NCBI RefSeq assembly: GCF_021389935.1
Contig: NZ_CP089979.1
Coordinates: 2,399,001-2,463,000 of the forward strand
Reading direction: 5' to 3'
From: Fulvivirga ligni
Lineage (GTDB): Bacteria; Bacteroidota; Bacteroidia; Cytophagales; Cyclobacteriaceae
Length of the DNA stretch: 64,000 bases
The position numbers were made by a program, and so were the translations under genes. The notes below the pieces were generated by a model that was not told where the DNA came from, did not search any database, and saw nothing but the letters and a program-made list of their open reading frames with translations. Below are positions 53,077 to 61,300 of this stretch, piece by piece (position 1 is the first letter of the stretch; every line of letters starts with the position of its first letter).

Positions 53077-55272
53077 ATGATTATTTACAAACGATTTTTA
53101 AAGGCCTTCCTTTTTCTTTTACTTGGGGCTTGTACCACCATCGACTCTCAGGAAGTGACGGATCAGGAGCCTGCTAAAATAGATCCACTTACATCGCATG
53201 ATGATCAGATCAATGAGCTGATAAGCAAGATGACCCTTGAAGAGAAGGTCTCCATGATACATGCTAATTCATCTTTTACATCAGCCGGCGTAGAAAGGCT
53301 TGGCATACCCGAACTCACCATGTCAGACGGTCCTCATGGTGTTCGTCCTGAGCATGGTCGCGGCTGGGACCTTCTTAATGACGGTACCGATTCATCTACC
53401 TACTTACCAACTGGTGTTACGCTAGCTGCCACCTGGAATCCTGAATTAGGCTATGCTTTCGGTGGAGTTTTAGGTAGTGAGGCCAATAAAAGAGGCAAAG
53501 ATGTGATCCTTGGCCCGGGCATTAACATCATGCGTACGCCATTAAACGGACGTAATTTCGAGTATCAAAGTGAGGATCCGTACTTGATATCTAAAATGGC
53601 TGTAGGATACATCAAAGGAGTTCAGGATCAGGGTGTAGCTGCTTGTGTGAAGCACTTCATCGCAAATAATCAGGAAATAAGACGTAGCTCTATCAACGTA
53701 GATATGGGTGAGCGTGCTTTTAGAGAGATCTACCTGCCAGGTTTCAAGGCAGCTGTAGAAGAAGCTCAGGTAATGACTCTAATGGGAGCTTATAATCAAT
53801 TTAGAGGAGAGTTTGCTACCCATAATACTTTACTAATCAATGACATCCTCAAAGGTGAGTGGGGTTTTGAAGGAATGGTAATTAGTGACTGGGGAGCAGT
53901 ACATGATACCAAGCAGGCCCTGCAAAATGGAACAGATTTAGAGATGGGCACTGATCTTTCTCAAATGCCAAATATCGATTATAGCAAGTTTTTCTTAGGA
54001 GATACCGTTGTGCAAATGGTGAAATCGGGTGACATTGCCGAGGCTTTGATTGATGATAAAGTAAAAAGAATACTGAGAGTAATGTATGCTACCCATATGT
54101 TTGACAAAAGACAGGAGGGAAGCATAAATACAGATGCCCATCATAAAACAGCTCAGAAAGTGGCAGAAGAGGGTATCGTACTTTTAAAGAATTATGATCA
54201 ATTGTTACCACTGTCTAAGGAGGTAAAGAAAGTAGCTGTTATAGGAGGGAATGCCGATGCCAAGCAATCATTAGGTGGCGGTAGCTCACAGGTAAGACCT
54301 CCATATGAAATAACGCCTCTTGCAGGTATAAAATCATTGTTAGGGGCTGATGTTGAAATCAGTTATGTTCCAGGGTTTGAGGTTATAAAACCAGAATCAG
54401 CTAATTCAGAAATGATCGCAGAAGCTGTAGCTGCGGCTAAAGCGGCCGATTATGTGGTTTATGTTGGCGGTTGGAACCATGGTTATAACTACAACGAATG
54501 GGGGCAGGGCTTTTATGACATGGAAAGTGTAGATAAACCGAGCATGAAGCTACCATTCTTTCAGGATGAGTTGATCAGCGCAGTAATAGAAGCTAACCCG
54601 AAGACGGTTGTGGTATTAATGGGTGGTGGACCTGTAGACATGTCTCAATGGATCGATAACGCTCCTGCTATTGTTCAGGCCTGGTATCCTGGAATGGAAG
54701 GTGGTAAGGCTTTGGCCAACATACTTTATGGAGAGGTAAACCCTTCTGGAAAGCTGCCAGTTACCTTCCCTAAGCAACTTGAAGATTCTCCTGCACATGC
54801 TTTAGGTGAGTACCCTGGTGACACTGCTAATGTATTTTATAACGAAGGCATTTTTGTAGGTTACAGGTATAATGATACCTATAAAGTAGAACCGCAATTC
54901 GCTTTTGGTCATGGACTTTCATACACAACATTCACATTCTCTGATTTGAAACTCACTAAAGAAGGAGAAAAGGTAACAGGCACATTTACGCTTCAGAACA
55001 CTGGGGGTATGGATGGTGCAGAAGTAGCACAGATTTATGTTCATGATACAGAGTCATCACTAAAAAGGCCAGTGAAAGAACTGAAGGCTTTTGAGAAGGT
55101 GTTCTTAAAAAAGGGAGAAAGCAAAGAAATATCTTTTACTCTGGAAGCAGATGCGTTCAAATACTACGACGATACTAAAAACGGTTGGATTCTAGAGCCA
55201 GGCGATTTTGAAATTATGATAGGTAATGCATCAGATAATATTACATTATCTGGTACCATTACCTTTGAATAA
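53077..55272 (+). CDS. bglX: GH3 beta-glucosidase, lipoprotein
   Basis: The 731-residue lipoprotein (lipobox L-L-G-A-C, Cys21) has the GH3 N-terminal barrel (about 45-390), the alpha/beta sandwich (about 395-610) and a fibronectin III-like C-terminal domain (about 650-725). The nucleophile is D271 in VISDWGAVH. KHFIANNQE near residue 195 and ADGPHGVR-like SDGPHGVRPE near residue 85 are conserved substrate loops. In xyloglucan breakdown GH3 removes the backbone glucose once xylose is gone. It lies nearly 9 kb from the compact PUL but carries the shared promoter repeat. Periplasmic or outer membrane location is expected. Confidence 0.9.
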   Translation: MIIYKRFLKAFLFLLLGACTTIDSQEVTDQEPAKIDPLTSHDDQINELISKMTLEEKVSMIHANSSFTSAGVERLGIPELTMSDGPHGVRPEHGRGWDLLNDGTDSSTYLPTGVTLAATWNPELGYAFGGVLGSEANKRGKDVILGPGINIMRTPLNGRNFEYQSEDPYLISKMAVGYIKGVQDQGVAACVKHFIANNQEIRRSSINVDMGERAFREIYLPGFKAAVEEAQVMTLMGAYNQFRGEFATHNTLLINDILKGEWGFEGMVISDWGAVHDTKQALQNGTDLEMGTDLSQMPNIDYSKFFLGDTVVQMVKSGDIAEALIDDKVKRILRVMYATHMFDKRQEGSINTDAHHKTAQKVAEEGIVLLKNYDQLLPLSKEVKKVAVIGGNADAKQSLGGGSSQVRPPYEITPLAGIKSLLGADVEISYVPGFEVIKPESANSEMIAEAVAAAKAADYVVYVGGWNHGYNYNEWGQGFYDMESVDKPSMKLPFFQDELISAVIEANPKTVVVLMGGGPVDMSQWIDNAPAIVQAWYPGMEGGKALANILYGEVNPSGKLPVTFPKQLEDSPAHALGEYPGDTANVFYNEGIFVGYRYNDTYKVEPQFAFGHGLSYTTFTFSDLKLTKEGEKVTGTFTLQNTGGMDGAEVAQIYVHDTESSLKRPVKELKAFEKVFLKKGESKEISFTLEADAFKYYDDTKNGWILEPGDFEIMIGNASDNITLSGTITFE

Positions 55273-55278
55273 AAATTA

Positions 55279-55333
55279 AGAGGCTGTCTCTAAAGCTTTA
55301 ATCAATCAGGATTTTGCTTTAGAGACAGCCTCT
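55279..55333. terminator. 18-bp stem terminator between GH3 and the convergent lipoprotein
   Basis: Perfect 18-base arms (55279-55296 and 55316-55333) enclose a 19-base loop. The element lies 6 bases after GH3 and 23 bases from the convergent gene's stop, so it can serve both strands. The plus-strand T tract is short, the minus-strand one is longer. Confidence 0.85.
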
Positions 55334-55355
55334 CTATTTAGTTAGATTTTATCTC

Positions 55356-55805
55356 TTAAAGATCAAGGATGGTATACTCATCACCTTCTTTAATAATCTT
55401 CAAATATGTTAACGTAGTTCCCTCATCACTAGCCAAGAAATAGCTTGTGAATAGAATGTTTTCATTAGAATCGAACCCATTAACAAACAAGGAGTAATCT
55501 GCTCTTTTAGTACCATCATAAAACTTCACCTTTACTTCGTACTCGCCATCTGCGTAGTGATCTAAGATGGATACTTGTTCAAACTGAATATATGTTGACT
55601 CGTCAATAACCTTCCCATCTTTCTCAAGATAAAGATCAAGATCTACATCCTCCATTGACTGAGACGAAGATCCACCAGTGGACCATTCCAAGTCTATATT
55701 TAGGCCCTCGGAGTTCTTTACTACATTACTTGGTAGGGGATCTTCTGTAGTGCCACAAGCAGCAACAATGACCGAAACTAATAAAATGAATATATATTTT
55801 TTCAT
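55356..55805 (-). CDS. Secreted lipoprotein of unknown function (149 residues)
   Basis: A 149-residue lipoprotein with lipobox V-A-A-C (Cys17) followed by GTTEDPLPS. The mature region has an acidic beta-rich pattern with MEDVDLDLYLEKDG and two later segments of alternating hydrophobic residues, which suggests a beta-sandwich. Such DLDLYL-type lipoproteins are seen near T9SS genes, but I do not recognise the family. It lies 27 bases downstream of the next minus-strand gene and is probably in one operon with it. Confidence 0.75.
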   Translation of the reverse strand: MKKYIFILLVSVIVAACGTTEDPLPSNVVKNSEGLNIDLEWSTGGSSSQSMEDVDLDLYLEKDGKVIDESTYIQFEQVSILDHYADGEYEVKVKFYDGTKRADYSLFVNGFDSNENILFTSYFLASDEGTTLTYLKIIKEGDEYTILDL

Positions 55806-55832
55806 AATGGTTATTGTAAATGGTTAGTATTA

Positions 55833-56879
55833 TTAGATAGATACTGGAATGTTTCCTTCGTTAGCAGCAAATCTTTGCTTTCTTCCGTTTAACCAGTTTT
55901 CATAGGTGTTATCAATCGCTTTCTTACCGATTCTACCTTCCGCAATTCCTTTGATTTCTTCAGCTTTTTCGAAATCAGACATCATAGAATAAGCTAAGAA
56001 AATATTGTTATACAAAGCTTCCGTCACTTTTTTGTTGATTCGAGCTTTCTTGTCATCAACATCACTTTCGTCAAGCACTTTTTGCCACATAGTAATGGCT
56101 TCCATCATAGTGTTATTGAAATCATCATTGAACACAATGTCTCCTTCGTTGATATAGTCAATAGCTGATTTTGCTTTTTCCCAAGCTGCATCAATATCGG
56201 TGTATTCGAATTTCTTGTATTTTTTAACTGTAAAGAATCTAGAGTAAAGAACTGTTTTTCTATAAGAGAATAACTTCATTACGTTGCTCTTCATATCACT
56301 TACATTAGAATTAAGTAAGTCTGTTCTTAGTTTAGATTGCACTGATTTGTAGTTATCACCCCACCATTTGCCTCTATCTGAAGAAGATCTAAACTCTTGA
56401 CTCTTATATGTTTTCATATCTTGAGAGCCATTTGCAAACTGAGTGTAATAAGGATCTACTTCTCCAGGAAGTTTTACTTCATAGTAAAGTGGGTACTTAT
56501 AGCTGAAAGTAAGATAATAATAGGTTACAGAAACTTCTTTGTCATCTCTCTTTTCTGTTTTAGTAACTGTTTCATACTTTACTTCACTTTTATAATATGA
56601 CTCCAGTCTTACTAGAATTTCAGCTCCTTCACTCTCGGTTTTTTCTAAATGAGGTATTTGAGCAGCTCCTTTTATTTTGCTTAAAGTTTCAGTTTTACTG
56701 TCGCCACTATAGATATACCCTAAATCAGTCTTAATATGATATTGGGTAATTTCCTGTGGGAGAGGTTTTACAGGTAATTGTGTGTACTTAATGCTGTTTT
56801 TTTGTTTGTCAAGATTTTGAGCATTAACTCCAAAAAATGAAATACCAATAGCTAGAACGCAAAAAATAAATGATTTCAT
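55833..56879 (-). CDS. Secreted protein of unknown function (348 residues)
   Basis: The 348-residue protein starts at ATG 56879 (MKSFIFCVLAIG) with a signal peptide ending in VNAQ; a longer frame to 56927 adds 16 residues that do not fit. The mature part shows YHIKTDLGYIYSGD near residue 46 and a Tyr-rich beta region (about 100-135), then a helical C-terminal half with repeated Lys/Asp motifs and a TPR-like segment near residues 230-310. I do not recognise a family. No lipobox, metal site or catalytic motif is visible. With the lipoprotein downstream it may form a two-gene envelope unit. Confidence 0.72.
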   Translation of the reverse strand: MKSFIFCVLAIGISFFGVNAQNLDKQKNSIKYTQLPVKPLPQEITQYHIKTDLGYIYSGDSKTETLSKIKGAAQIPHLEKTESEGAEILVRLESYYKSEVKYETVTKTEKRDDKEVSVTYYYLTFSYKYPLYYEVKLPGEVDPYYTQFANGSQDMKTYKSQEFRSSSDRGKWWGDNYKSVQSKLRTDLLNSNVSDMKSNVMKLFSYRKTVLYSRFFTVKKYKKFEYTDIDAAWEKAKSAIDYINEGDIVFNDDFNNTMMEAITMWQKVLDESDVDDKKARINKKVTEALYNNIFLAYSMMSDFEKAEEIKGIAEGRIGKKAIDNTYENWLNGRKQRFAANEGNIPVSI

Positions 56880-57079
56880 GTCAAATAAATTAAAATTGGT
56901 TTTTGAAAAAAAATGATAATAAGACAATAAATACTATGATTTATAGACCTAAATGGGGAGAAAGGATAGAATGTAACCCTCAGATTAATAATAAATTAAG
57001 AGGGAAGGTGATTTAAGAAGGAAAAATGAAAGTTTTTAGAAAGGAATTTGAGAATTATTAAATCTCAAATCTCTCTTCA

Positions 57080-57370
57080 TCAAAAGTAAGATTTAAGGCC
57101 ACCTTTTAAGCTACATACATTCGAGAAGCCTTGTTGCTTGAGGTATTTGGCTGCTTGTTGACTTCTTCTGCCTGATTCACAGTGAACTATGATTTCGTAA
57201 GTCTTATCTGAGGGAAGCTGATCTAAAAACTGAGGTAGCTCTCCAAGAGGATAGTTAATAGCACCAATATTTCTTTCTTCGTACTCCCAGCATTCTCTAA
57301 CGTCAATAATTAGTACATCAGTGTTATTTTCAAGCTTTTGCTTGAATTCTTCAACCTCAATCAACTTCAT
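57080..57370 (-). CDS. Rhodanese-domain protein
   Basis: The 96-residue single-domain rhodanese has the active-site loop HCESGRRS with the persulfide Cys near residue 69, and the DVRECWEYEE start of the domain near residue 25. Rhodaneses move sulfane sulfur. The start overlaps the T9SS gene stop by one base (TAATG), so the two are coupled. No signal peptide, so it is cytoplasmic, which is an odd partner for a secreted protein. Confidence 0.88.
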   Translation of the reverse strand: MKLIEVEEFKQKLENNTDVLIIDVRECWEYEERNIGAINYPLGELPQFLDQLPSDKTYEIIVHCESGRRSQQAAKYLKQQGFSNVCSLKGGLKSYF

Positions 57371-59304
57371 TAATCCTCTTTGAAAATTTTTGTAGAATAG
57401 ACCTGCTCTTTGTTTTGAACCTGCAAGATATACATTCCTCGTGGTAAATGCTTGATATTGATACTTTGCAGGTTGTTGCTAATGTTTTCTGGAGAGAAGG
57501 TATAAGTAATACCTCTTAGATCAGTGACCCAGACTTTATCATATTGTCCTTCTATATAAACCAGGCCAGATGAAGGGTTAGGGTAAATGGCGGTGGATTT
57601 TAATGGCTTGCGATCAATGCCTGTAATTGTTTTAGGAGATGAGCCAAATACAGGTCTCATTAATAGACTGCCTCCAATGATGGTGTTCACTTGCCATTCT
57701 CCATCTAAATTATAGAATATATCCTCTTGAGTATTGTTATTTCTATCAATTCCAATTCCTAATTTACCATTTACATTTTGGAGATATCCCACATAAAAAG
57801 TATCAGGAACTACAATGGCCTGTTCAAATTCATACCTTACAAATTCGTTTACGCCTGACTCTAATAATGACTGAGCTTTTCTGATCAATAAGTTATTCGG
57901 CTTATCCTTATCGTTATCCCATATGCAGATATAAATGCTTTTGTTGGCCGGTGAGGTCCCTAAATATGGAAAGAACATATCTAAAGCTTTAACACTATCT
58001 TTCCCAACTTCAACCGCTGGCCTTATGAATCTGTAAGCTATATAGTCTCCTGAATAATTGAGTCCCACGGCAGCTTCGGCTGTACCATCATCATAAGCAT
58101 AGTAATCTTTAAGCTCTAACTTAACGGTAGTGGTATCATTATTTCTAAAGCCAATGGGAGCATATTTCTCTGGTAAGTAATCACCCACGTCGGCGTCTCC
58201 TGTAGTTACATTATCAGATGCATTAAGCACTAATTTTATATCAACAAAAACCGAATCATCAGTTCTGGCTATGGCGTCTTCAGGGATGTTCAGGACACTG
58301 ACCGGAGCGGTGATATTGGAAATTCTTTGTGGAAATAAAATACTATTTGTGATGTCTGAGCTATTATCAAAGCTTGCTGCGGTGCTGGCAGAATCTTTCC
58401 AACTAGTGATGGTTACATCAAGTGAATAATTGAAAGGCTGTCTTCTAGGTTGGCCATCAATATCAATATCTTCAATGTTGTCAAGATTAAACAATTGAAA
58501 CTTGAGGTCGGTCAGATAGTCATACTCAAAATGTGAAATAGGTACAGCATTGTATTTTCCAAATATTGAACTTGGACCAGAGCTAATAGATCTATCAGGA
58601 TAGCTCGTGTCTTCGGCTAATGTACTTCTGTTTTTATTTAGATATACATAGTCAATATTCCATACATCAAAAGCCCCTGATTGTCTTCCAAAACATGAAA
58701 ATTGAAATTGAAAGTTTTCATGAAAATACTCAGGGTTGCTGATTTTAATTAAAACCTGAGTGAATTCTGAACTGTCTCTGTTCAATGAAGCTGAAGCCGG
58801 CCATACGGTGTTCCAGGTGCCATCAGTTTCTTTAAAAGCCAAGCTTAAGGTGTCACTTTCTTCCGGGGTTTCTCCATAACCAGCGTACTGATAATAGAAG
58901 CTAATGTAAACATCGTCAGCAGCGGATAACCCACTCAGATCGATAGGTTTGGAGCTTAGAGTATCAGTGGTGCCAAAGCTGGTAGAGCTAGCCACATAGG
59001 GCGCTCCAAAGCTGTCTAGCCCATCAAATGAGGCCACGCCAATAGTAGGAGGGGCAATAGCCAGACCATTATTAACATATACTCCATTAGTAATCCAAAG
59101 ACTATCCGAAGGCATGCCATTGGAAAACGAAAAATCATCCCAGAAAGGTAATGATAAAGGTTCATCGGCTTGTTGTCTGCCGGAAGGTCTGGGTTTAGAA
59201 ACTGCATTTTTCTGTAGCGGATAATAGCTTATTTGAGCCTCAGCTGTTTGATAAGCCACTAATAAAATGAATAAAAAAGTTACGCTACGAAGAAATTTGC
59301 ACAT
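57370..59304 (-). CDS. T9SS-exported protein with type A sorting domain
   Basis: The 644-residue protein has a signal peptide (about 1-23, ending in AEAQ) and a C-terminal T9SS type A sorting domain (about 570-644: AIYPNPSSGLVYIEG and GMYILQVQNKE). That domain sends it through the type IX system for cell-surface attachment or release. The middle has two beta-sandwich domains; the first (about 95-225) resembles an MAM/jelly-roll fold with YISFYYQYAGYGETPEESD-type strands. No catalytic site is visible. It starts 4 bases after the PASTA gene stop and continues into the rhodanese gene, so it belongs to a four-gene cluster with ddl. Confidence 0.88.
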   Translation of the reverse strand: MCKFLRSVTFLFILLVAYQTAEAQISYYPLQKNAVSKPRPSGRQQADEPLSLPFWDDFSFSNGMPSDSLWITNGVYVNNGLAIAPPTIGVASFDGLDSFGAPYVASSTSFGTTDTLSSKPIDLSGLSAADDVYISFYYQYAGYGETPEESDTLSLAFKETDGTWNTVWPASASLNRDSSEFTQVLIKISNPEYFHENFQFQFSCFGRQSGAFDVWNIDYVYLNKNRSTLAEDTSYPDRSISSGPSSIFGKYNAVPISHFEYDYLTDLKFQLFNLDNIEDIDIDGQPRRQPFNYSLDVTITSWKDSASTAASFDNSSDITNSILFPQRISNITAPVSVLNIPEDAIARTDDSVFVDIKLVLNASDNVTTGDADVGDYLPEKYAPIGFRNNDTTTVKLELKDYYAYDDGTAEAAVGLNYSGDYIAYRFIRPAVEVGKDSVKALDMFFPYLGTSPANKSIYICIWDNDKDKPNNLLIRKAQSLLESGVNEFVRYEFEQAIVVPDTFYVGYLQNVNGKLGIGIDRNNNTQEDIFYNLDGEWQVNTIIGGSLLMRPVFGSSPKTITGIDRKPLKSTAIYPNPSSGLVYIEGQYDKVWVTDLRGITYTFSPENISNNLQSINIKHLPRGMYILQVQNKEQVYSTKIFKED

Positions 59305-59308
59305 AAAA

Positions 59309-60094
59309 TTATGGTGTTTCAGTTTCCTCTTCTTCAGAGATTTGTTTAGGTGCTATCCAAACATCAATTTCATCGCCAACATTTATTTGAGTTCCTTCTG
59401 CTGGTTCTTGTTTGGTAACGACTACTGTAGTGCCGGTAGTATCACCTTCTACCACTATAAGTCCTAACTGTAGGCTAGAGCCCAAAATAATAAACTTAGC
59501 GTCTTCAAACTCATTTCCTACTAGCTTAGGAGCTGGGAAAAGGGTTGGGCCTGAACCATTACCTACAATAAGATCAATAACAGAACCTTTAGGAATACGA
59601 GCGTCTTTCTCTATTTTTTTACCTTTCATCTGCATCCCTAAGACCAGATTATGAAACTGACTAGGTTGATAAATGATCTCACCACGCTTAAGCTCATTGC
59701 TTTTTAATGCAGTTTCTGCGTTAAGAAGGGATCTGTCTACCAAATCCGGAACGGGTACGGTAGGAGGATTCACTCGGTTAACTGAGATGTATATTTTCCT
59801 ATTCTCTTTTACCTTGCTGCCTGCACTAGGATATTGCTTTACGATGGTAAGCGGCGGATAATCTTCTGAAAATGTACTGTCGTTTACTTCGTATCTTAAA
59901 TTTCGGTCTGTGAGAAAGTCATCAATCTCATTCATACTTATTCCTTCAATGTCAGGCACTGTGATAGTTTCGCCAAGATTAGTGTATGAAGGAAGATAAA
60001 CGTTGAAAAAAAGTAGAACCGCTCCAATAAGCAGAACTATAACTATAACAAGATGAAGTAAAAAATCTTTAAATGACTTTGGCTGTATTTTCAT
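59309..60094 (-). CDS. PASTA-domain membrane protein
   Basis: The 261-residue protein has one N-terminal membrane helix (about 12-32) and then three PASTA repeats (about 40-110, 112-180, 183-250), marked by TVPDIEGIS, VPVPDLVDRS and PAPKLVGNEF. PASTA domains bind peptidoglycan fragments or beta-lactams in other phyla; here the protein has no kinase part. It lies 80 bases downstream of ddl, which makes the D-Ala-D-Ala end of the cell wall precursor, so a cell-wall role is plausible. A short acidic tail (EEEETETP) ends the protein. Confidence 0.9.
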   Translation of the reverse strand: MKIQPKSFKDFLLHLVIVIVLLIGAVLLFFNVYLPSYTNLGETITVPDIEGISMNEIDDFLTDRNLRYEVNDSTFSEDYPPLTIVKQYPSAGSKVKENRKIYISVNRVNPPTVPVPDLVDRSLLNAETALKSNELKRGEIIYQPSQFHNLVLGMQMKGKKIEKDARIPKGSVIDLIVGNGSGPTLFPAPKLVGNEFEDAKFIILGSSLQLGLIVVEGDTTGTTVVVTKQEPAEGTQINVGDEIDVWIAPKQISEEEETETP

Positions 60095-60174
60095 GCGTTG
60101 ATGATGAGTATACTAAACGATCAAACTTAAACAATTCTTATAAAGACAGGAAATTAAATTTAGATTCCGGCGGT

Positions 60175-61248
60175 TTATCCATTGAAATTATTAGATAATC
60201 GCTGTTTAGATTCATGCTTTTCAAAAGCCAGCTCTATAAGTTTTGTAAGCAGAGGTGTGAATTCTAATCCTTTTTCTTTCCACATCATTGGGAACATGCT
60301 GGAGTTGGTAAATCCAGGAATAGTGTTGATTTCATTGATAAGAATATCTCCATTTGGTTTAAGGAAGAGATCTACTCTGGCAAAATCTTCACAAGCCAAT
60401 GTTACATAGCTTTGAATAGACAATTCTTGAATTCTCTCACTGATAGCATCATCTACCACTGCCGGAATTTGAAGTTTAGCAGCTTCCGGATCCAGGTATT
60501 TAGCTTCGTAAGTATAGAATTCATGATTGCTTGATACTATAATTTCGCCTGGTAAGGTCGCTTCAGGAGAACTATTACCTATTACAGCACATTCAAGCTC
60601 TCTACCCTCCACGAACTCTTCAAAAATCACTGTTTTGTCAAAGTTGAAAATGTCTTCTAAGGCAGAATCGAATTTCTCTTCGCTGCTTATTTTGTGTACA
60701 CCCACTGATGAGCCAAGGTTTGCAGCCTTTGCCATGAAGGGAAGGTTGAGTTTTTCTTTCACCTCTTGAAATGAGATACTTTTTCTATCATGATAATGAA
60801 AGAAAATATACTTGCTCACCGGAATGCCGGCGGCATCCATAAGCTTTTTTGAATAAAGCTTGTTCATTGAAATGGATGAACCTAAAACCCCGGTTCCTAT
60901 GAATGGCATTTCTATGGCCTCTAACATGCCCTGAACGCTGCCATCTTCTCCATCTGTACCATGAAGCACAGGGAAAACTATGTCAGGATTCAGTTTTTTG
61001 CCAGAAGATACATGGAAGAATCCCTTCTGCTGAGGATTAAGAATTAAGAATAGTTCATTTTCCTCTTTAAAATCGGCATCGACAGTTTCTTTTAAATACC
61101 ATTTTCCTTCGGTAGATATATAGATAAGAATGGTGTCGAAACTATTTTTATCTAAAAACTCATAGACATTTTTAGCTGAGTTGATAGATATTTTATGTTC
61201 TACTGATTTACCACCATAGATTATGGCTACAGTTTTTTTATTGCTCAT
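60175..61248 (-). CDS. ddl: D-alanine--D-alanine ligase
   Basis: The 357-residue ATP-grasp enzyme joins two D-alanines for peptidoglycan precursors. Motifs: YGGKSVEHKISINSA at the start, FPVLHGTDGEDGSVQGMLE near residue 93, FMAKAANLGSSVGVHK near residue 180, and INEINTIPGFTNSSMFP near residue 307, which holds the metal ligands. The length matches Ddl. The start ATG at 61248 gives MSNKKTVAIIYGGKS. It is followed by a PASTA protein, a common neighbour in this phylum. Confidence 0.95.
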   Translation of the reverse strand: MSNKKTVAIIYGGKSVEHKISINSAKNVYEFLDKNSFDTILIYISTEGKWYLKETVDADFKEENELFLILNPQQKGFFHVSSGKKLNPDIVFPVLHGTDGEDGSVQGMLEAIEMPFIGTGVLGSSISMNKLYSKKLMDAAGIPVSKYIFFHYHDRKSISFQEVKEKLNLPFMAKAANLGSSVGVHKISSEEKFDSALEDIFNFDKTVIFEEFVEGRELECAVIGNSSPEATLPGEIIVSSNHEFYTYEAKYLDPEAAKLQIPAVVDDAISERIQELSIQSYVTLACEDFARVDLFLKPNGDILINEINTIPGFTNSSMFPMMWKEKGLEFTPLLTKLIELAFEKHESKQRLSNNFNG

Positions 61249-61300
61249 AGGTTAATTAAACTTCAGTCAAAGATAACAAGTATCTGCTTTGCGAAATAGT

